From NCBI GenBank assembly GCA_963792075.1, contig CAWBUW010000012.1, positions 2,686,853 to 2,750,852 of the forward strand: a stretch of DNA of 64,000 nt, given 5' to 3'. Under the pieces are notes generated by a model that saw nothing but the letters and a program-made list of their open reading frames with translations, did not search any database and had not been told where the DNA came from. Of this stretch, positions 35,887 to 44,942 are shown piece by piece. The stretch's first letter is position 1. Every line of letters starts with the position of its first letter. This DNA comes from CAWBUW01 sp963792075 (GTDB lineage: Bacteria; Chloroflexota; Anaerolineae; Anaerolineales; UBA4823). Both the position numbers and the translations under genes were made by a program.

Positions 35887-36631
35887 TGGCCTCGTCCGGG
35901 AACCGCAGGTTGGCGGCAATTGCATAAGGTCCGAAGCGAGGCAGCGCCTCCGCTTGCATTTGGGTGACCTGGCCCGAGCGAGGGTTGACAGCGCACAGGC
36001 TGCCATCACGCTGCAGCAGCGGGATCGAACTGTGCCTGCGACCAAACACGCGCCGCATCACCGAGGAATGATGGTAGAACTGCTCTTTCTCTTGCGGCCG
36101 GGCCTGGAATAAAAGATCAAATGTGTGCATGAATGAATTAATGTATTCGAGTGTCACCTTATCCAAATGGCTGATCACCCAGCAGCGGTCTTCGTAATCC
36201 CAATAATAGGAAAGCCCGACGAATTCTTTGGAACGATCGATATAAGGGAAAAAGGGGAAGGCCCGGCAAGTCAGCGCACGGAAATCCCGCTGGCAGCGGG
36301 TGTGCCCCAGGCATTCGATCAGCACCTGGTTGGGCGGAGTCTGTTCTCGTAAGCGCTGAGTTTCCTGCGGGGTGTCTGCCTGCCAGGGATGCCATAAATC
36401 TGTATGCGTCGCCAGGTAATCCCATTCGTCATCATAGGCGGTCGGGACGGCGTGGCGGGTATCACAGCAGAAGGGGAGGTTGCCTTCGTTATAGGGCGCG
36501 CATTTCTTCCCGCAGTCGAATTGGTTGATCGGTGCGTGGAAGCCGGCGTACAGTTGTTTGAAATCGACAGTGCCCAAAAAGACAACCTTTTTGAATACAA
36601 TGCTGACAAAATAACCGTATAAGGATACCAT
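35876..36631 (-). CDS. YkgJ-type Cys-cluster protein
   Basis: A protein of up to 251 residues with conserved cysteines in the YkgJ (zinc- or iron-chelating) pattern: CGKKC near residue 40, FCC near 55, then CLGHTRCQRDFRALTCRAFPFFP at ~108-130. YkgJ-like proteins are thought to bind a metal or Fe-S cluster; no reaction is known. The first ~25 residues are poorly supported, and a later start is possible. It heads the ABC exporter/DUF4032 operon, overlapping the next gene by 11 bases. Confidence 0.65.
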   Translation of the reverse strand: MVSLYGYFVSIVFKKVVFLGTVDFKQLYAGFHAPINQFDCGKKCAPYNEGNLPFCCDTRHAVPTAYDDEWDYLATHTDLWHPWQADTPQETQRLREQTPPNQVLIECLGHTRCQRDFRALTCRAFPFFPYIDRSKEFVGLSYYWDYEDRCWVISHLDKVTLEYINSFMHTFDLLFQARPQEKEQFYHHSSVMRRVFGRRHSSIPLLQRDGSLCAVNPRSGQVTQMQAEALPRFGPYAIAANLRFPDEANER

Positions 36632-36684
36632 AAAAAACCCGTTTAGGGTCGCCCCTATGGCTTTTTGGGTGCACTAAAGGTTGT

Positions 36685-36728
36685 TGGTGGTGTGTGCAGG
36701 CGGCGTACGCCGCCTGCACACACCACCA
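36685..36728. repeat. Perfect 44-bp palindrome without loop
   Basis: Twenty-two bases either side of 36706/36707 are exactly complementary (centre GGCGTACGCC, flanks GTGTGTGCAG). It lies in the divergent gap between the YkgJ-like gene and the SorC gene. It could form a cruciform or a strong RNA hairpin; it does not share sequence with the 115-127-bp palindromic family. Confidence 0.85.
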
Positions 36729-36741
36729 CTAAATTCACTTG

Positions 36742-36811
36742 TTGACAAGCGAATCAATATATGCTAAAATCAATATATCGTTTACAAAATTAAATTTACT
36801 AAAGTAAACGA
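36742..36811 (+). promoter_or_regulatory. Promoter and likely SorC operator for the sugar cluster
   Basis: TTGACA (36742-36747), 17-base spacer and TAAAAT (36765-36770) make a near-consensus sigma70 promoter. Just downstream, TCGTTTAC (36778-36785) and GTAAACGA (36804-36811) form a perfect 8-bp inverted repeat with an 18-base AT-rich spacer, across the expected transcription start. Position and symmetry suit autoregulation by the SorC protein encoded next. A smaller TTTACG/CGTAAA repeat at 37956-37974 before the transporter genes may be a second site. Confidence 0.6.
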
Positions 36812-36878
36812 CTTGATAGCCACTTAGTTTCCCCTGCGTCTACTAAGATCCCATATGGAAAAGAGGAAGGGCAATATT

Positions 36879-37903
36879 ATGCCAAAGTCTAAGCATAATG
36901 AGGCTGCTACAACGAGAAAGCCTTCCTGGCGTTACGAGGACGACTTGACCTTATGTTACCAAGTAGCCCACCTGTACTACGCTGAAGATAAGAACCAATC
37001 CGAAATCGCGGACCTGTTATCACTCTCGAAGCCCACAATCATCAAATTGCTCAAGGTTGCAAAGGAACTCGGTATTGTCACGATCACAGTGATGGATATC
37101 ACCCAGACATGCCATGATTTGTCGGAAGAACTTGCTGGGGTGCTTGGCCTCGCACACGCGATTGTGGTTCCTGCGAGCAGCGTCTCAGTTGCTGCTTCGC
37201 GAAGGGCAGTAGCTGCCAAGGCCGCCGCATACGCCATCGAGCAGCTAACCGACGGTATGACCGTCGGGATGGGCTGGGGAAGAACCCTTTATGATCTCCT
37301 ATCCCTGATCCCTCCGTGCCCACCCAAAGATATCGATGTCTTGACACTGGTGGGAGGCACGGATCAGCACGAGAGCTTTTTCCAGACAACCGAGATGGTG
37401 CGCATGTTTGCCCACGCAGTGGGTGGCAACGCGAGTTTCCTTCACGCGCCGGCAGTACTCGATTCCCCAGAGTCCAAGATGCAGCTTTTGCATAATCAAA
37501 GTATCTGCAGCGCGCTCGAGAAGTGGAACCATTTAGATCTACGATCGTAGGCATCGGACTCCATCCCTCGCCTTTGGGCGCGAGTTTTGGCCCTGGAACA
37601 GCAGATGTATTCCAGTACATGCTTGGAAAGCCAGTAGCAGGGGACATCGTGATGAACTTCTATGATCTACAAGGGCGTATAGCACAAAAAGCCCCCTTTG
37701 ATGATCGCATGATGTGCGTCTCTGCTGCACAACTCCAGGCGACGCCAAAGGTGATCGGCGTTGGCGGCGGCGAGGACAAAGAGTGGGCGATCGTTGGCGC
37801 GGCACGTGCCGGTCTCATCAAAGAAGTGGTCACCGACCATCGTAACGCAGAACGGTCGATACAACTCTGGAAATCATCCAGGCAGGAATCAACAGACCTT
37901 TAG
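36879..37903 (+). CDS. SorC/DeoR-type sugar-responsive regulator, frameshifted in this sequence
   Basis: N-terminal helix-turn-helix (YYAEDKNQSEIADLLSLSKPTIIKLL) followed by the SorC sugar-phosphate-binding domain (GMTVGMGWGRTLYDLL; later TIVGIGLHPSPLGAS and GVGGGEDKEWAIVGA). The frame breaks near 37541-37548: the first part ends at a TAG at 37548-37550, and the rest continues one frame over to 37903. One inserted base near 37543 would give a continuous ~341-residue protein. ATG 36879 has GAGGAAGG at good spacing; ATG 36855 is an alternative. It probably controls the downstream uptake and catabolic genes in response to a phosphorylated sugar. Confidence 0.8.
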
Positions 37904-37955
37904 ACCCTGAACTGACGTGTAGATCTGTTCATCCTGTATCCATTTATTTCGAGTT

Positions 37956-37974
37956 TTTACGAAGTGAGCGTAAA
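37956..37974. promoter_or_regulatory. Small inverted repeat before the transporter genes
   Basis: TTTACG and CGTAAA separated by 7 bases, in the ~200-bp gap between the regulator and the binding-protein gene. The half-sites resemble those of the 36778-36811 repeat, so this may be a second regulator site. Nothing else is clear in this gap apart from a GAAAGG ribosome site before 38113. Confidence 0.35.
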
Positions 37975-38112
37975 GGTAGGAGGATTGCGGGCCTAAGAAT
38001 AGTTGCTTATGTTATGGGAAGGGCCTGGACAGCCCAAAGGAGGGGACAGATCGTTTATCTTTGTTCGGTCAGATCAAATACAAAGTTCACATAAGAAAGG
38101 ATGATTCCGACA

Positions 38113-39570
38113 ATGAAGCGTTCAAAAGTTTTTCAATTTTTGATTGAGACGGTGCTGTTGGTATCTCTGTTGTTGAGTTCTTGCGCTGCACCAGCAACCA
38201 CCGTTCCCACCCAGCCGGCCGCTGCCGCTCCCACCCAACCGGCAGCCGCTGCTCCCACTCAGCCAGAAGCCGCCGCTCCCACCCAACCGGCAGCCGCCGC
38301 TCCCACTCAGCCGGAAGCCAAGCCAAGCGTGACGATCAACGTCATCCTTGACGACCGCGATGGACATCGCAAAATAGCTTCGGACAAATTGCCTGAATTC
38401 GAAAAGATGACAGGGATCAAAGTAAACCTCGAACTGCTGCCAGAGACCGAGATGCGAGACAAGATCAACGTCGATCTTATGAGCGGAGCAGGCACTTACG
38501 ATCTGATCATGACCGGCTTCATGCAGGAGGCTGCTTACATAAAGTCCGGCGCTTTGGAGCCACTCGATGATTACATTGCGAACAAAGTCGATCCTCAATT
38601 AGGATTCGATCCGAATTACCACATGCCAAAAGAGGGCGCGTTCGCAACCGACCTCCACATCTGGGATGGGAAGCGTTATGGTATGCCGATGTGGGTGTAC
38701 GAGCTCCATGATTCATTGATGTTCAGGGCCGATTTATTGAAGGAAAAAGGCCTCACTTTGTCTGATCCGCCGACTATCGACGAAGTGGAAGCGGCTGCGG
38801 CTGCTTTGACGGACAAGGAAAATGGTAAGTACGGCTGGGCGATGCGCGGCATCAAGGGCATGAACCAGTGGGTTTTCCTCCCCGTAGCACAATTGTTCGG
38901 CGCCAAAGTTATCAATTCGACAACTTATGAGCCTCTGGTCAACCAGCCAGAAATGGTAAAGGCCCTCGATTGGTACGTAATGATGGAGCAGAAATATGGG
39001 CCGCCAGACGTTGCTAATTACGGCTGGTATGAGGTTATGGAGTTTTTTGCGCTCGGTAAGGTGGCCATGATCCAGGACGCCGACGTGCTGATTTATTATG
39101 CATTGGACGTCGAAGGGCAGCAGATACAGGGGAAAGTCGGAACCCGTGTTATGGCGCAGATACCCGGCCAGCCCACATCCGTCGGTCTCTACTCATGGGC
39201 CCTCGGCATCCCCTCGAGTTCGAAGCACAAGGATGAGGCCTGGAAGTTCTTGCAATGGCTTTACACAGACGAGAATACCGTGATAGCAGGATGGGCAACC
39301 ACCCCGAAGGCCACACAGCCCAACTTCGATAAAGTGCAAGTCTTTCCTGGCGAAAGCCCCGCATTTAAAGCTACGGGCGATTACGTCAGCAAGATGAAGG
39401 CGGATATCTATGAGGTACGCAAGCTCCCGGAAGCGGCAGAGTTGATGGAGATACTTGGTGCTGCAATCTCGTCTGCGGTGAGTGGCGAAAAGTCGTCGCA
39501 AGAAGCGCTCGACGCTGCGAACAAAGAGATGCGAGATTTGTTGGAAGCCAAGGGATACTTCAAAAAGTAA
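38113..39570 (+). CDS. ABC sugar-binding lipoprotein (family 1 extracellular solute-binding protein)
   Basis: A 485-residue protein starting MKRSKVFQFLIE, with lipobox LLSSC at ~22-26, five PTQPxAAAA repeats (residues ~32-71) as a spacer, then a family 1 sugar-binding domain (KLPEFEKMTGIKVNLELLPETEM, GAGTYDLIMTGF, FFALGKVAMIQDAD). It delivers a carbohydrate or polyol to the two permeases downstream. AraN of Bacillus subtilis is a functional analogue in a similar gene set. The ATG at 38101 is too close to the ribosome site, so 38113 is preferred. No ATPase gene is nearby; a shared MsmX-type ATPase elsewhere is expected. Confidence 0.88.
   Translation: MKRSKVFQFLIETVLLVSLLLSSCAAPATTVPTQPAAAAPTQPAAAAPTQPEAAAPTQPAAAAPTQPEAKPSVTINVILDDRDGHRKIASDKLPEFEKMTGIKVNLELLPETEMRDKINVDLMSGAGTYDLIMTGFMQEAAYIKSGALEPLDDYIANKVDPQLGFDPNYHMPKEGAFATDLHIWDGKRYGMPMWVYELHDSLMFRADLLKEKGLTLSDPPTIDEVEAAAAALTDKENGKYGWAMRGIKGMNQWVFLPVAQLFGAKVINSTTYEPLVNQPEMVKALDWYVMMEQKYGPPDVANYGWYEVMEFFALGKVAMIQDADVLIYYALDVEGQQIQGKVGTRVMAQIPGQPTSVGLYSWALGIPSSSKHKDEAWKFLQWLYTDENTVIAGWATTPKATQPNFDKVQVFPGESPAFKATGDYVSKMKADIYEVRKLPEAAELMEILGAAISSAVSGEKSSQEALDAANKEMRDLLEAKGYFKK
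38206..38325 (+). repeat. Five 24-bp tandem repeats encoding PTQP(A/E)AAA
   Basis: Five head-to-tail 24-bp units within the lipoprotein gene encode the Pro/Ala-rich tether between lipid anchor and binding domain; the fifth has diverged. Copy number may vary between strains. Confidence 0.85.
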
Positions 39571-39607
39571 ATCTGTTTGTAATGGTATAGTTGTTAAGCT
39601 CGTGAGT

Positions 39608-39666
39608 CCATGGGCGCTGGACGGGATCGAGGAAAAGCTCTATTCGATCCCGCCAGCCCCTGGACC
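39608..39666 (+). other. Intercistronic stem-loop between binding protein and permease genes
   Basis: CGGGATCGA and TCGATCCCG, extended by GCTGG/CCAGC and CCA-GGG segments with small bulges, form a long stem in the 113-base gap. Such structures often protect the upstream binding-protein message and lower permease expression. No U-run follows, so it is not an intrinsic terminator. Confidence 0.55.
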
Positions 39667-39683
39667 AGGTAAGGAGAAATCTT

Positions 39684-40538
39684 ATGCGGAGAGCTGGGAC
39701 TCGCTTGGCAGTTTTCTTAATCACTCCAGCCGCCCTGGTATTTGCCGTCATCACGTTGGTACCCACAATCATCCTGGTCTATATGTCGCTCACCGATTGG
39801 AGTATGGCAACTTCCCACAGTATCTCTTTTATTGCTTTAGACAACTTCAGGCGGTTGTTGGGCGATGTGCGCTTTATTTATTCGGTGAAGACAACGGTCA
39901 TCTTCAGTCTTGGAGCAGTGAGTATCGAGCTACTGGTTGGCATGGGTTTAGCTCTGTTCCTTATGCGCAGCCCCGTGGTCGTTCGGACATTCATCATGTT
40001 ACCGTCCATGATTACCCCTGTCGTGGTAGGTCTTCTATGGAAGATCCTATTAAATTTCGAAGGGCCGGTGAATATGCTGCTTGGCTTTCTTGGAATCCCG
40101 GGAGTGGCATGGTTGTCAAAACCGGGCCTGGCAATGCCTGTCATCATCTTCGTAGATTTGTGGCAGTGGAGCCCGTTTATGATGCTTATCATCCTGGCCG
40201 GGCTGCAGCGCGTTGAAGGCGATATCATTGAAGCGGCGCAAGTGGATGGAGCATCGGGATGGCAAACTTTCTGGAACATTAAGTTACCGCTCACAGCCCC
40301 GACTATCTTGATTGCAGTGGCTATACGGCTTATCGATTCGCTGAAAACCTTCGACACCCCGTTCGTTATGACAGGAGGGGGACCAGGCTACCAGACGGAG
40401 TTGCTGACCCTGTATGCATATAAGTCGGGCATAGCCAATGGCAACATCGCCTACTCAGCAGCAATGGCCCTGCTCATCTTCATCACGGCGATGATTATCG
40501 CCCGTTTCCTACTGCAAAAGAAAGTGTTTTCATTATAA
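39684..40538 (+). CDS. ABC sugar transporter permease 1 (MalF/UgpA type)
   Basis: A 284-residue permease with six membrane helices and the EAA loop (EAAQVDGASGWQTFWNIKLP) that contacts the ATPase. It matches AraP/LacF/UgpA-type subunits for carbohydrates. GGAGAA precedes the ATG. It pairs with the next gene, 12 bases downstream. Confidence 0.9.
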   Translation: MRRAGTRLAVFLITPAALVFAVITLVPTIILVYMSLTDWSMATSHSISFIALDNFRRLLGDVRFIYSVKTTVIFSLGAVSIELLVGMGLALFLMRSPVVVRTFIMLPSMITPVVVGLLWKILLNFEGPVNMLLGFLGIPGVAWLSKPGLAMPVIIFVDLWQWSPFMMLIILAGLQRVEGDIIEAAQVDGASGWQTFWNIKLPLTAPTILIAVAIRLIDSLKTFDTPFVMTGGGPGYQTELLTLYAYKSGIANGNIAYSAAMALLIFITAMIIARFLLQKKVFSL

Positions 40539-40550
40539 TGAGGCAATCCA

Positions 40551-41444
40551 ATGACTATACCTCATGAACTAAGCTCCCCCTCGCCTGCTCCCGCGCGAGG
40601 AAATAAGGCCAGGAACAACCCTGGGCGGCTGGCGCGGCAGATCAATAACATTCTTTACTGGCTGGGCGTAGTAACAATCCTGCTCGTCTTCCTCGGCCCG
40701 ATCATCTGGATGATCGTATTGGCCTTCCATCCGCAAGCAGGGATCTTCACCCAGTTTGCACTCTTCAAGCCTACGCTCCAAAACTTTACCTCGCTGGTGC
40801 ACAAGAGCAATTTCTTGAAGAGCTTCATTAATAGCGCTCTTATTGGCGCAATTACCAGCTTGCTGGCTGTTACCCTCAGTTTTCCGGTTTCATATGTGTT
40901 GGTCAGATATAGCTTCAAACAGCGAGCGGACTTGGGATTCTGGTTTCTGTCTGGAAGGATGATCCCCCCAATCGCTATCATCATCCCCTTCATGATCATT
41001 TACCAGCGGCTTAACCTGCTCGACAAACAGGTCGGGCTGATCCTGGTGTACCTGATCCCAACGATGGCTTTTTCTGTGCTCATCCTGATGCCATTTATCC
41101 GGAGTGTACCTGAGGAGCTGGAACAAGCAGCACTCGTGGATGGATGTTCACGGCTCGGCGTATTATTCAAGATAGTGTTGCCGTTAAGTCGCCACGGTTT
41201 AATTGTTGCAATGGTGTTTTCACTCATCACATCGTGGAACGAGTTCTTCTTTGCTTTTGTCTTGACTCGCCATAATGTCCGTACATTACCTGTTCTGATC
41301 CAGTCATTTTTGACCTTCTCTAATGTGAGATGGGGAGAGATGATGGCAACTTCGACTATTGTTGTGCTGCCGCTACTCCTCTTCGTCTTCCTCGTCCAGG
41401 ATTACCTGATCACTGGCCTGACGCTCGGTGCAATTGAAAAATGA
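40551..41444 (+). CDS. ABC sugar transporter permease 2 (MalG/UgpE type)
   Basis: A 297-residue permease with six membrane helices and the EAA loop (EQAALVDGCSRLGVLFKIVLP). It is AraQ/LacG-like, the partner of the preceding permease. The N-terminal ~30 residues are polar and Pro/Arg rich. The methyltransferase gene follows after ~90 bases with its own ribosome site. Confidence 0.9.
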   Translation: MTIPHELSSPSPAPARGNKARNNPGRLARQINNILYWLGVVTILLVFLGPIIWMIVLAFHPQAGIFTQFALFKPTLQNFTSLVHKSNFLKSFINSALIGAITSLLAVTLSFPVSYVLVRYSFKQRADLGFWFLSGRMIPPIAIIIPFMIIYQRLNLLDKQVGLILVYLIPTMAFSVLILMPFIRSVPEELEQAALVDGCSRLGVLFKIVLPLSRHGLIVAMVFSLITSWNEFFFAFVLTRHNVRTLPVLIQSFLTFSNVRWGEMMATSTIVVLPLLLFVFLVQDYLITGLTLGAIEK

Positions 41445-41533
41445 AATGAAGTGCCGGGTGATGCCAGAGGAAACTTACCACTGGTGCACGAGTGGAAACT
41501 GCTTGGCGCGCCAAATTTTAAAGAAAAGGAGAA

Positions 41534-42724
41534 ATGAGCGCTATGAGTGCATTAACATCTCGTGAGAGAGTACGTCTCGTACTTAATCATCAAGAACCTG
41601 ATCGAATAGCTATTGACCTCGGTGGGTATCAGTCGGGAATTTCCTATGAAACATACATTCCTCTCAAACAATCATTGGGCATTGATACACCGACAGTAAT
41701 TGTCGAACCGATACAAGGCTTAGCCAAAGTCGACGACGAAGTGCTGCGCCTTTTTGGCGTCGACACTCGCTATATCTTCCCCAAAACCCCACGCGGTTGG
41801 GATGGTACTGTGGCCGAAGACGGGTACTTCATGGATAAGTTTGGCATGCGGTGGCAGCACTCATTCCGTGATGAATGGGGAGTAAAGTGGCACCGTCCTG
41901 TGAGCAGTCACTACTATGATATGGTTGAGCGCCGGCTTGAACAAGTGACTACAATGGAAGGTCTCGACACTTACCCCTGGCCAGACCCGGCCGCCGAGGG
42001 ACGCGTGGATGGGCTCAAAGAGGAGATCGACCATCTATTCTCGGAAACTGAGTGTGCTATCTTCACGTCCGGCCAGGGCATCTTCGAATTAACATGGCAA
42101 TGCTATGGTATGGAGAATTTCTTCTTTGCCATGGCCGATGATCTGCCATTTATAAAGAAACTCCTGGACAAATCAGCCGAGGCTCTCGCTGGACTGTATG
42201 GCAAGTTTCTTGACGTTACCGGCCCTTATCTTGATTGCATGGAACTGTATTCCGATTATGGAACACAACTCGGGCCATTAATCTCACCCAAATTCTACAG
42301 AGAAGTGATAAAACCAAGGGACATGGAGTTGAACTCCTTCCTCAAGAGCAAGACAAACGCGAAGATTTGCCTGCATAGTTGTGGCTCGGTGTATGCTTTC
42401 CTGCCTGATTTGATCGAGGCGGGATTCGAAGTACTGAATCCTATCCAGACCACTGCCACAGGCATGAATAGCGCGCGCCTGAAACGTGAGTTCGGCAAGG
42501 ACCTGGTGTTTTGGGGTGCCATTGACACACAGAAAGTTCTACCTTTCGGAACCCCCCTTGACGTCGAGCGAGAGGTTGAGGAGAAAATCCGCGAGCTTGG
42601 AGTTGGTGGAGGATATATTGTGGCTAGCTGCCACAATATCCAGGCTCAAACACCGGTTGCGAATGTGACAACCATGTTTGAGGCGGCGCAAAAATACGGT
42701 CAGTATCCACTGAACAAGGCATAA
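41534..42724 (+). CDS. UroD/MtaA-family corrinoid methyltransferase
   Basis: A 396-residue TIM-barrel protein of the uroporphyrinogen decarboxylase superfamily. It has the zinc motif of cobalamin:CoM-type methyltransferases: H281-x-C283 in CLHSCGS and C366 in ASCHN. Classical UroD lacks these ligands, so haem synthesis is unlikely. MtaA/MtbA/CmuA relatives move a methyl group between a corrinoid protein and a thiol or other acceptor. A matching corrinoid protein is encoded at 44943. It could demethylate the imported substrate or pass its methyl group on. RBS AAAGGAG; ATG 41543 is an alternative start. Confidence 0.8.
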   Translation: MSAMSALTSRERVRLVLNHQEPDRIAIDLGGYQSGISYETYIPLKQSLGIDTPTVIVEPIQGLAKVDDEVLRLFGVDTRYIFPKTPRGWDGTVAEDGYFMDKFGMRWQHSFRDEWGVKWHRPVSSHYYDMVERRLEQVTTMEGLDTYPWPDPAAEGRVDGLKEEIDHLFSETECAIFTSGQGIFELTWQCYGMENFFFAMADDLPFIKKLLDKSAEALAGLYGKFLDVTGPYLDCMELYSDYGTQLGPLISPKFYREVIKPRDMELNSFLKSKTNAKICLHSCGSVYAFLPDLIEAGFEVLNPIQTTATGMNSARLKREFGKDLVFWGAIDTQKVLPFGTPLDVEREVEEKIRELGVGGGYIVASCHNIQAQTPVANVTTMFEAAQKYGQYPLNKA

Positions 42725-42789
42725 ACCCTCCTCTACATCTCACATTTTGTTGTCAAAACGAGAGTATAAAAAGGACCCCGAATATAGCG

Positions 42790-43608
42790 ATGGCGCACAA
42801 AATCGACGGTTTTGTATTTGATCTGGATGGCACCTTGTATCTGGGCGAGAAGGCGCTGCCCGGCGCGGTTGAGACGATCGCCGAGCTGCGCCGGCGAAAT
42901 AAGCGTATCCTGTTCGTCAGCAACAAGCCCTTGGAACCTGGCCGCAACTACGCCCAAAAGCTGACCCGCCTGGGGATCCCGGCTGGTGAGAATGATGTGA
43001 TTACCTCCGCTTTTGTCCTTGGGCACTATCTCTCCCGCACCGCACCCCATCTACGTTTATATGTGATTGGTGAGCCTAGCTTGATTGAAGAATTGCTAAG
43101 CCACAATTTGCATGTGGTCGGCGAATTTTTGGATCAGGACCCGAGACAGGTGATCCATCCACAAGGGATCGACGCAGTTGTTGTCGCGTTTGATCGTACG
43201 CTTGAATATCGAAAACTGAACACGGCTTACCAGGCTTTGATGTGCGGAGCGAGATTCTTCGCTACCAACGCAGATAAGGTCTGTCCGATGCCGGATGGCG
43301 CCATCCCGGATGCCGGCGCTACCATTGCGGCGCTAGAGTACCTCACCGGCCGAAAAGTCGAGCTTGTCGCCGGGAAACCATCGAAGCTGGTAATGGAGGT
43401 GGCGCTGCAGCGTATGGAGCTGACCCCAGAGCGCTGCCTTATGATCGGAGATCGATTAGAAACGGACATGCGCATGGGTCAGGAAGCCGGGATGTTTACC
43501 GCGGCAATCATGACAGGTGTTTCCAAGCGGGAAGACGTGGCGTGTATGGACAGGAAACCCGATTTTGTAATTGACAGCCTTCGAGAACTTCTCGATCTGG
43601 TGAAATAG
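42790..43608 (+). CDS. HAD-family phosphatase, NagD/AraL type
   Basis: A 272-residue HAD phosphatase: nucleophile motif FDLDGTLY (Asp11 and Asp13), motif II FVSNKP, a C2-type cap in the middle, the lysine in VAGKPSKLV and acidic motif IV in IGDRLETDMRMG. This matches NagD-like sugar and glycerol phosphate phosphatases, including AraL of the Bacillus subtilis ara operon, which sits next to araM as here. It may dephosphorylate sugar phosphates that accumulate, or the AraM product. Confidence 0.85.
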   Translation: MAHKIDGFVFDLDGTLYLGEKALPGAVETIAELRRRNKRILFVSNKPLEPGRNYAQKLTRLGIPAGENDVITSAFVLGHYLSRTAPHLRLYVIGEPSLIEELLSHNLHVVGEFLDQDPRQVIHPQGIDAVVVAFDRTLEYRKLNTAYQALMCGARFFATNADKVCPMPDGAIPDAGATIAALEYLTGRKVELVAGKPSKLVMEVALQRMELTPERCLMIGDRLETDMRMGQEAGMFTAAIMTGVSKREDVACMDRKPDFVIDSLRELLDLVK

Positions 43609-43644
43609 CGGACTGGGTTATACCGCTAAATAAGGAGTAATTTT

Positions 43645-44889
43645 GTGAATAAACACATAGCCGTTTACATTGGAAAAGAAACAATTCCCGAGCTGTTGAA
43701 ATACTGCAACAGGCACGGGTTCAATAAATTCCTGCTGGTAGCTGATGAAAATACTTACCGGGCATTTGGAAAAACAGTCGAAGAAACTCTCAAAAGTCAG
43801 GGCTTCGATATCATACCGGCCTTGTTGAAAGACCAGGAGATCATAGCCGATGAATATTATCTGATGCAGGTTTTTTTGAAGGCAGATCGCCATGAAAGGA
43901 TCTTCCTGTCAGTTGGCTCCGGCACCATCACCGATATCACTCGCTTTGTCAGCCATCGGACCCGAACGGCTTTTATCTCCATCCCGACCGCTCCTTCTGT
44001 GGACGGTTTCAATTCGCCAGGGTCGCCGTTGGTGGTTGGTGGACTGAAGCGCACCTACCTGTGTCACCCGCCAACCGCAATTTTCGCCGATCTCCCTACG
44101 CTCTGCGCCGCGCCTCGGACTATGGTTGCTTCCGGATTTGGGGATATGATCGGCAAGTTGCTCTCTATTGCTGACTGGAAGCTGGGTCATGTCCTGTGGG
44201 AGGAAGCCTTCGACGAGACGATCTACCATCGCTCCATGAAAGCGGCGCTAAACTGCGCTCAGCATGCGCAGGAGATTGAGCAGGCGTCGGAGGGTGGCGT
44301 GCGCTTATTGATTGAGGGCCTGCTCGAATCCGGTTTTTGTATGCTGGATTTCGGCAATTCCAACCCTGCCTCCGGGGCAGAGCATCACATCTCACATTTC
44401 TGGGAGATGAAATTGCTGCAAGAGCACCGATCGACGATCCTGCATGGAGCCAAGGTGGGTGTGGCTTCCATCATTACCGCCGGCTGGTATGACATGGTGC
44501 GCGGGCTAAAGAAAGACGAGGTTGCCGGCCTTCTGGAAACGGCAATTTTGCCCGATCCAGCAGAGATCGTAAAGGGCCTCCGTAAAAATTTTGGAGCGGC
44601 CGCGGAGCAGGTAATCGAAGAACAGAGGGGCTTCATCTTTATGGACGAACAAGAACAGGCCCAGTTAAAACAGCGTATCCTGAATCGCTGGGATGAAGTG
44701 TTGGAGATCGCCAGCGCTGTTCCCACCTCCGCCCAGATCATAGAGTGGCTGCGCCTGGGAGGCGCTCCAGTGACGGGCCGGGAGATCGGTCTGAACGATG
44801 CTGAAGTCCAACTCGGTCTGGAATATGGTCATTTTCTGCGGAAACGGTTTACCATAAATAAATTACGGCATTGGCTTCATATTCAGTAA
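43645..44889 (+). CDS. araM: Glycerol-1-phosphate dehydrogenase, AraM type
   Basis: A 414-residue member of the iron/nickel-dependent G1P dehydrogenase family. It shows the NAD-binding GSGTITD (91-97), SIPTAPSVDGF, and metal ligands Asp167 (GFGDMIGK), His247 or His248 (GAEHHISHFWE) and His267 (ILHGAKVG). It reduces DHAP to sn-glycerol-1-phosphate. In B. subtilis araM lies in the arabinose operon and makes the precursor of archaeal-type G1P ethers. GTG start after AAGGAG. Its place beside an AraL-like phosphatase repeats the ara layout. Confidence 0.88.
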   Translation: MNKHIAVYIGKETIPELLKYCNRHGFNKFLLVADENTYRAFGKTVEETLKSQGFDIIPALLKDQEIIADEYYLMQVFLKADRHERIFLSVGSGTITDITRFVSHRTRTAFISIPTAPSVDGFNSPGSPLVVGGLKRTYLCHPPTAIFADLPTLCAAPRTMVASGFGDMIGKLLSIADWKLGHVLWEEAFDETIYHRSMKAALNCAQHAQEIEQASEGGVRLLIEGLLESGFCMLDFGNSNPASGAEHHISHFWEMKLLQEHRSTILHGAKVGVASIITAGWYDMVRGLKKDEVAGLLETAILPDPAEIVKGLRKNFGAAAEQVIEEQRGFIFMDEQEQAQLKQRILNRWDEVLEIASAVPTSAQIIEWLRLGGAPVTGREIGLNDAEVQLGLEYGHFLRKRFTINKLRHWLHIQ

Positions 44890-44942
44890 ACTCATTTTTT
44901 AAATTAATCTGATAACCCATAACGGGAAGGAGCTTTTGAAGA

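Noticed and set aside
36879..37903. Programmed frameshift in the SorC gene
   Set aside because: No slippery heptamer or downstream stem is visible at 37535-37560; a single missing base is simpler.
38206..38325. CRISPR-like short repeats
   Set aside because: The 24-bp units are contiguous without spacers and encode an in-frame Pro/Ala linker in a lipoprotein.
41534..42724. Uroporphyrinogen decarboxylase (hemE) for haem synthesis
   Set aside because: The zinc-binding HxC...C pattern and the sugar/corrinoid neighbourhood fit the MtaA/CmuA-like branch, and no haem genes are nearby.
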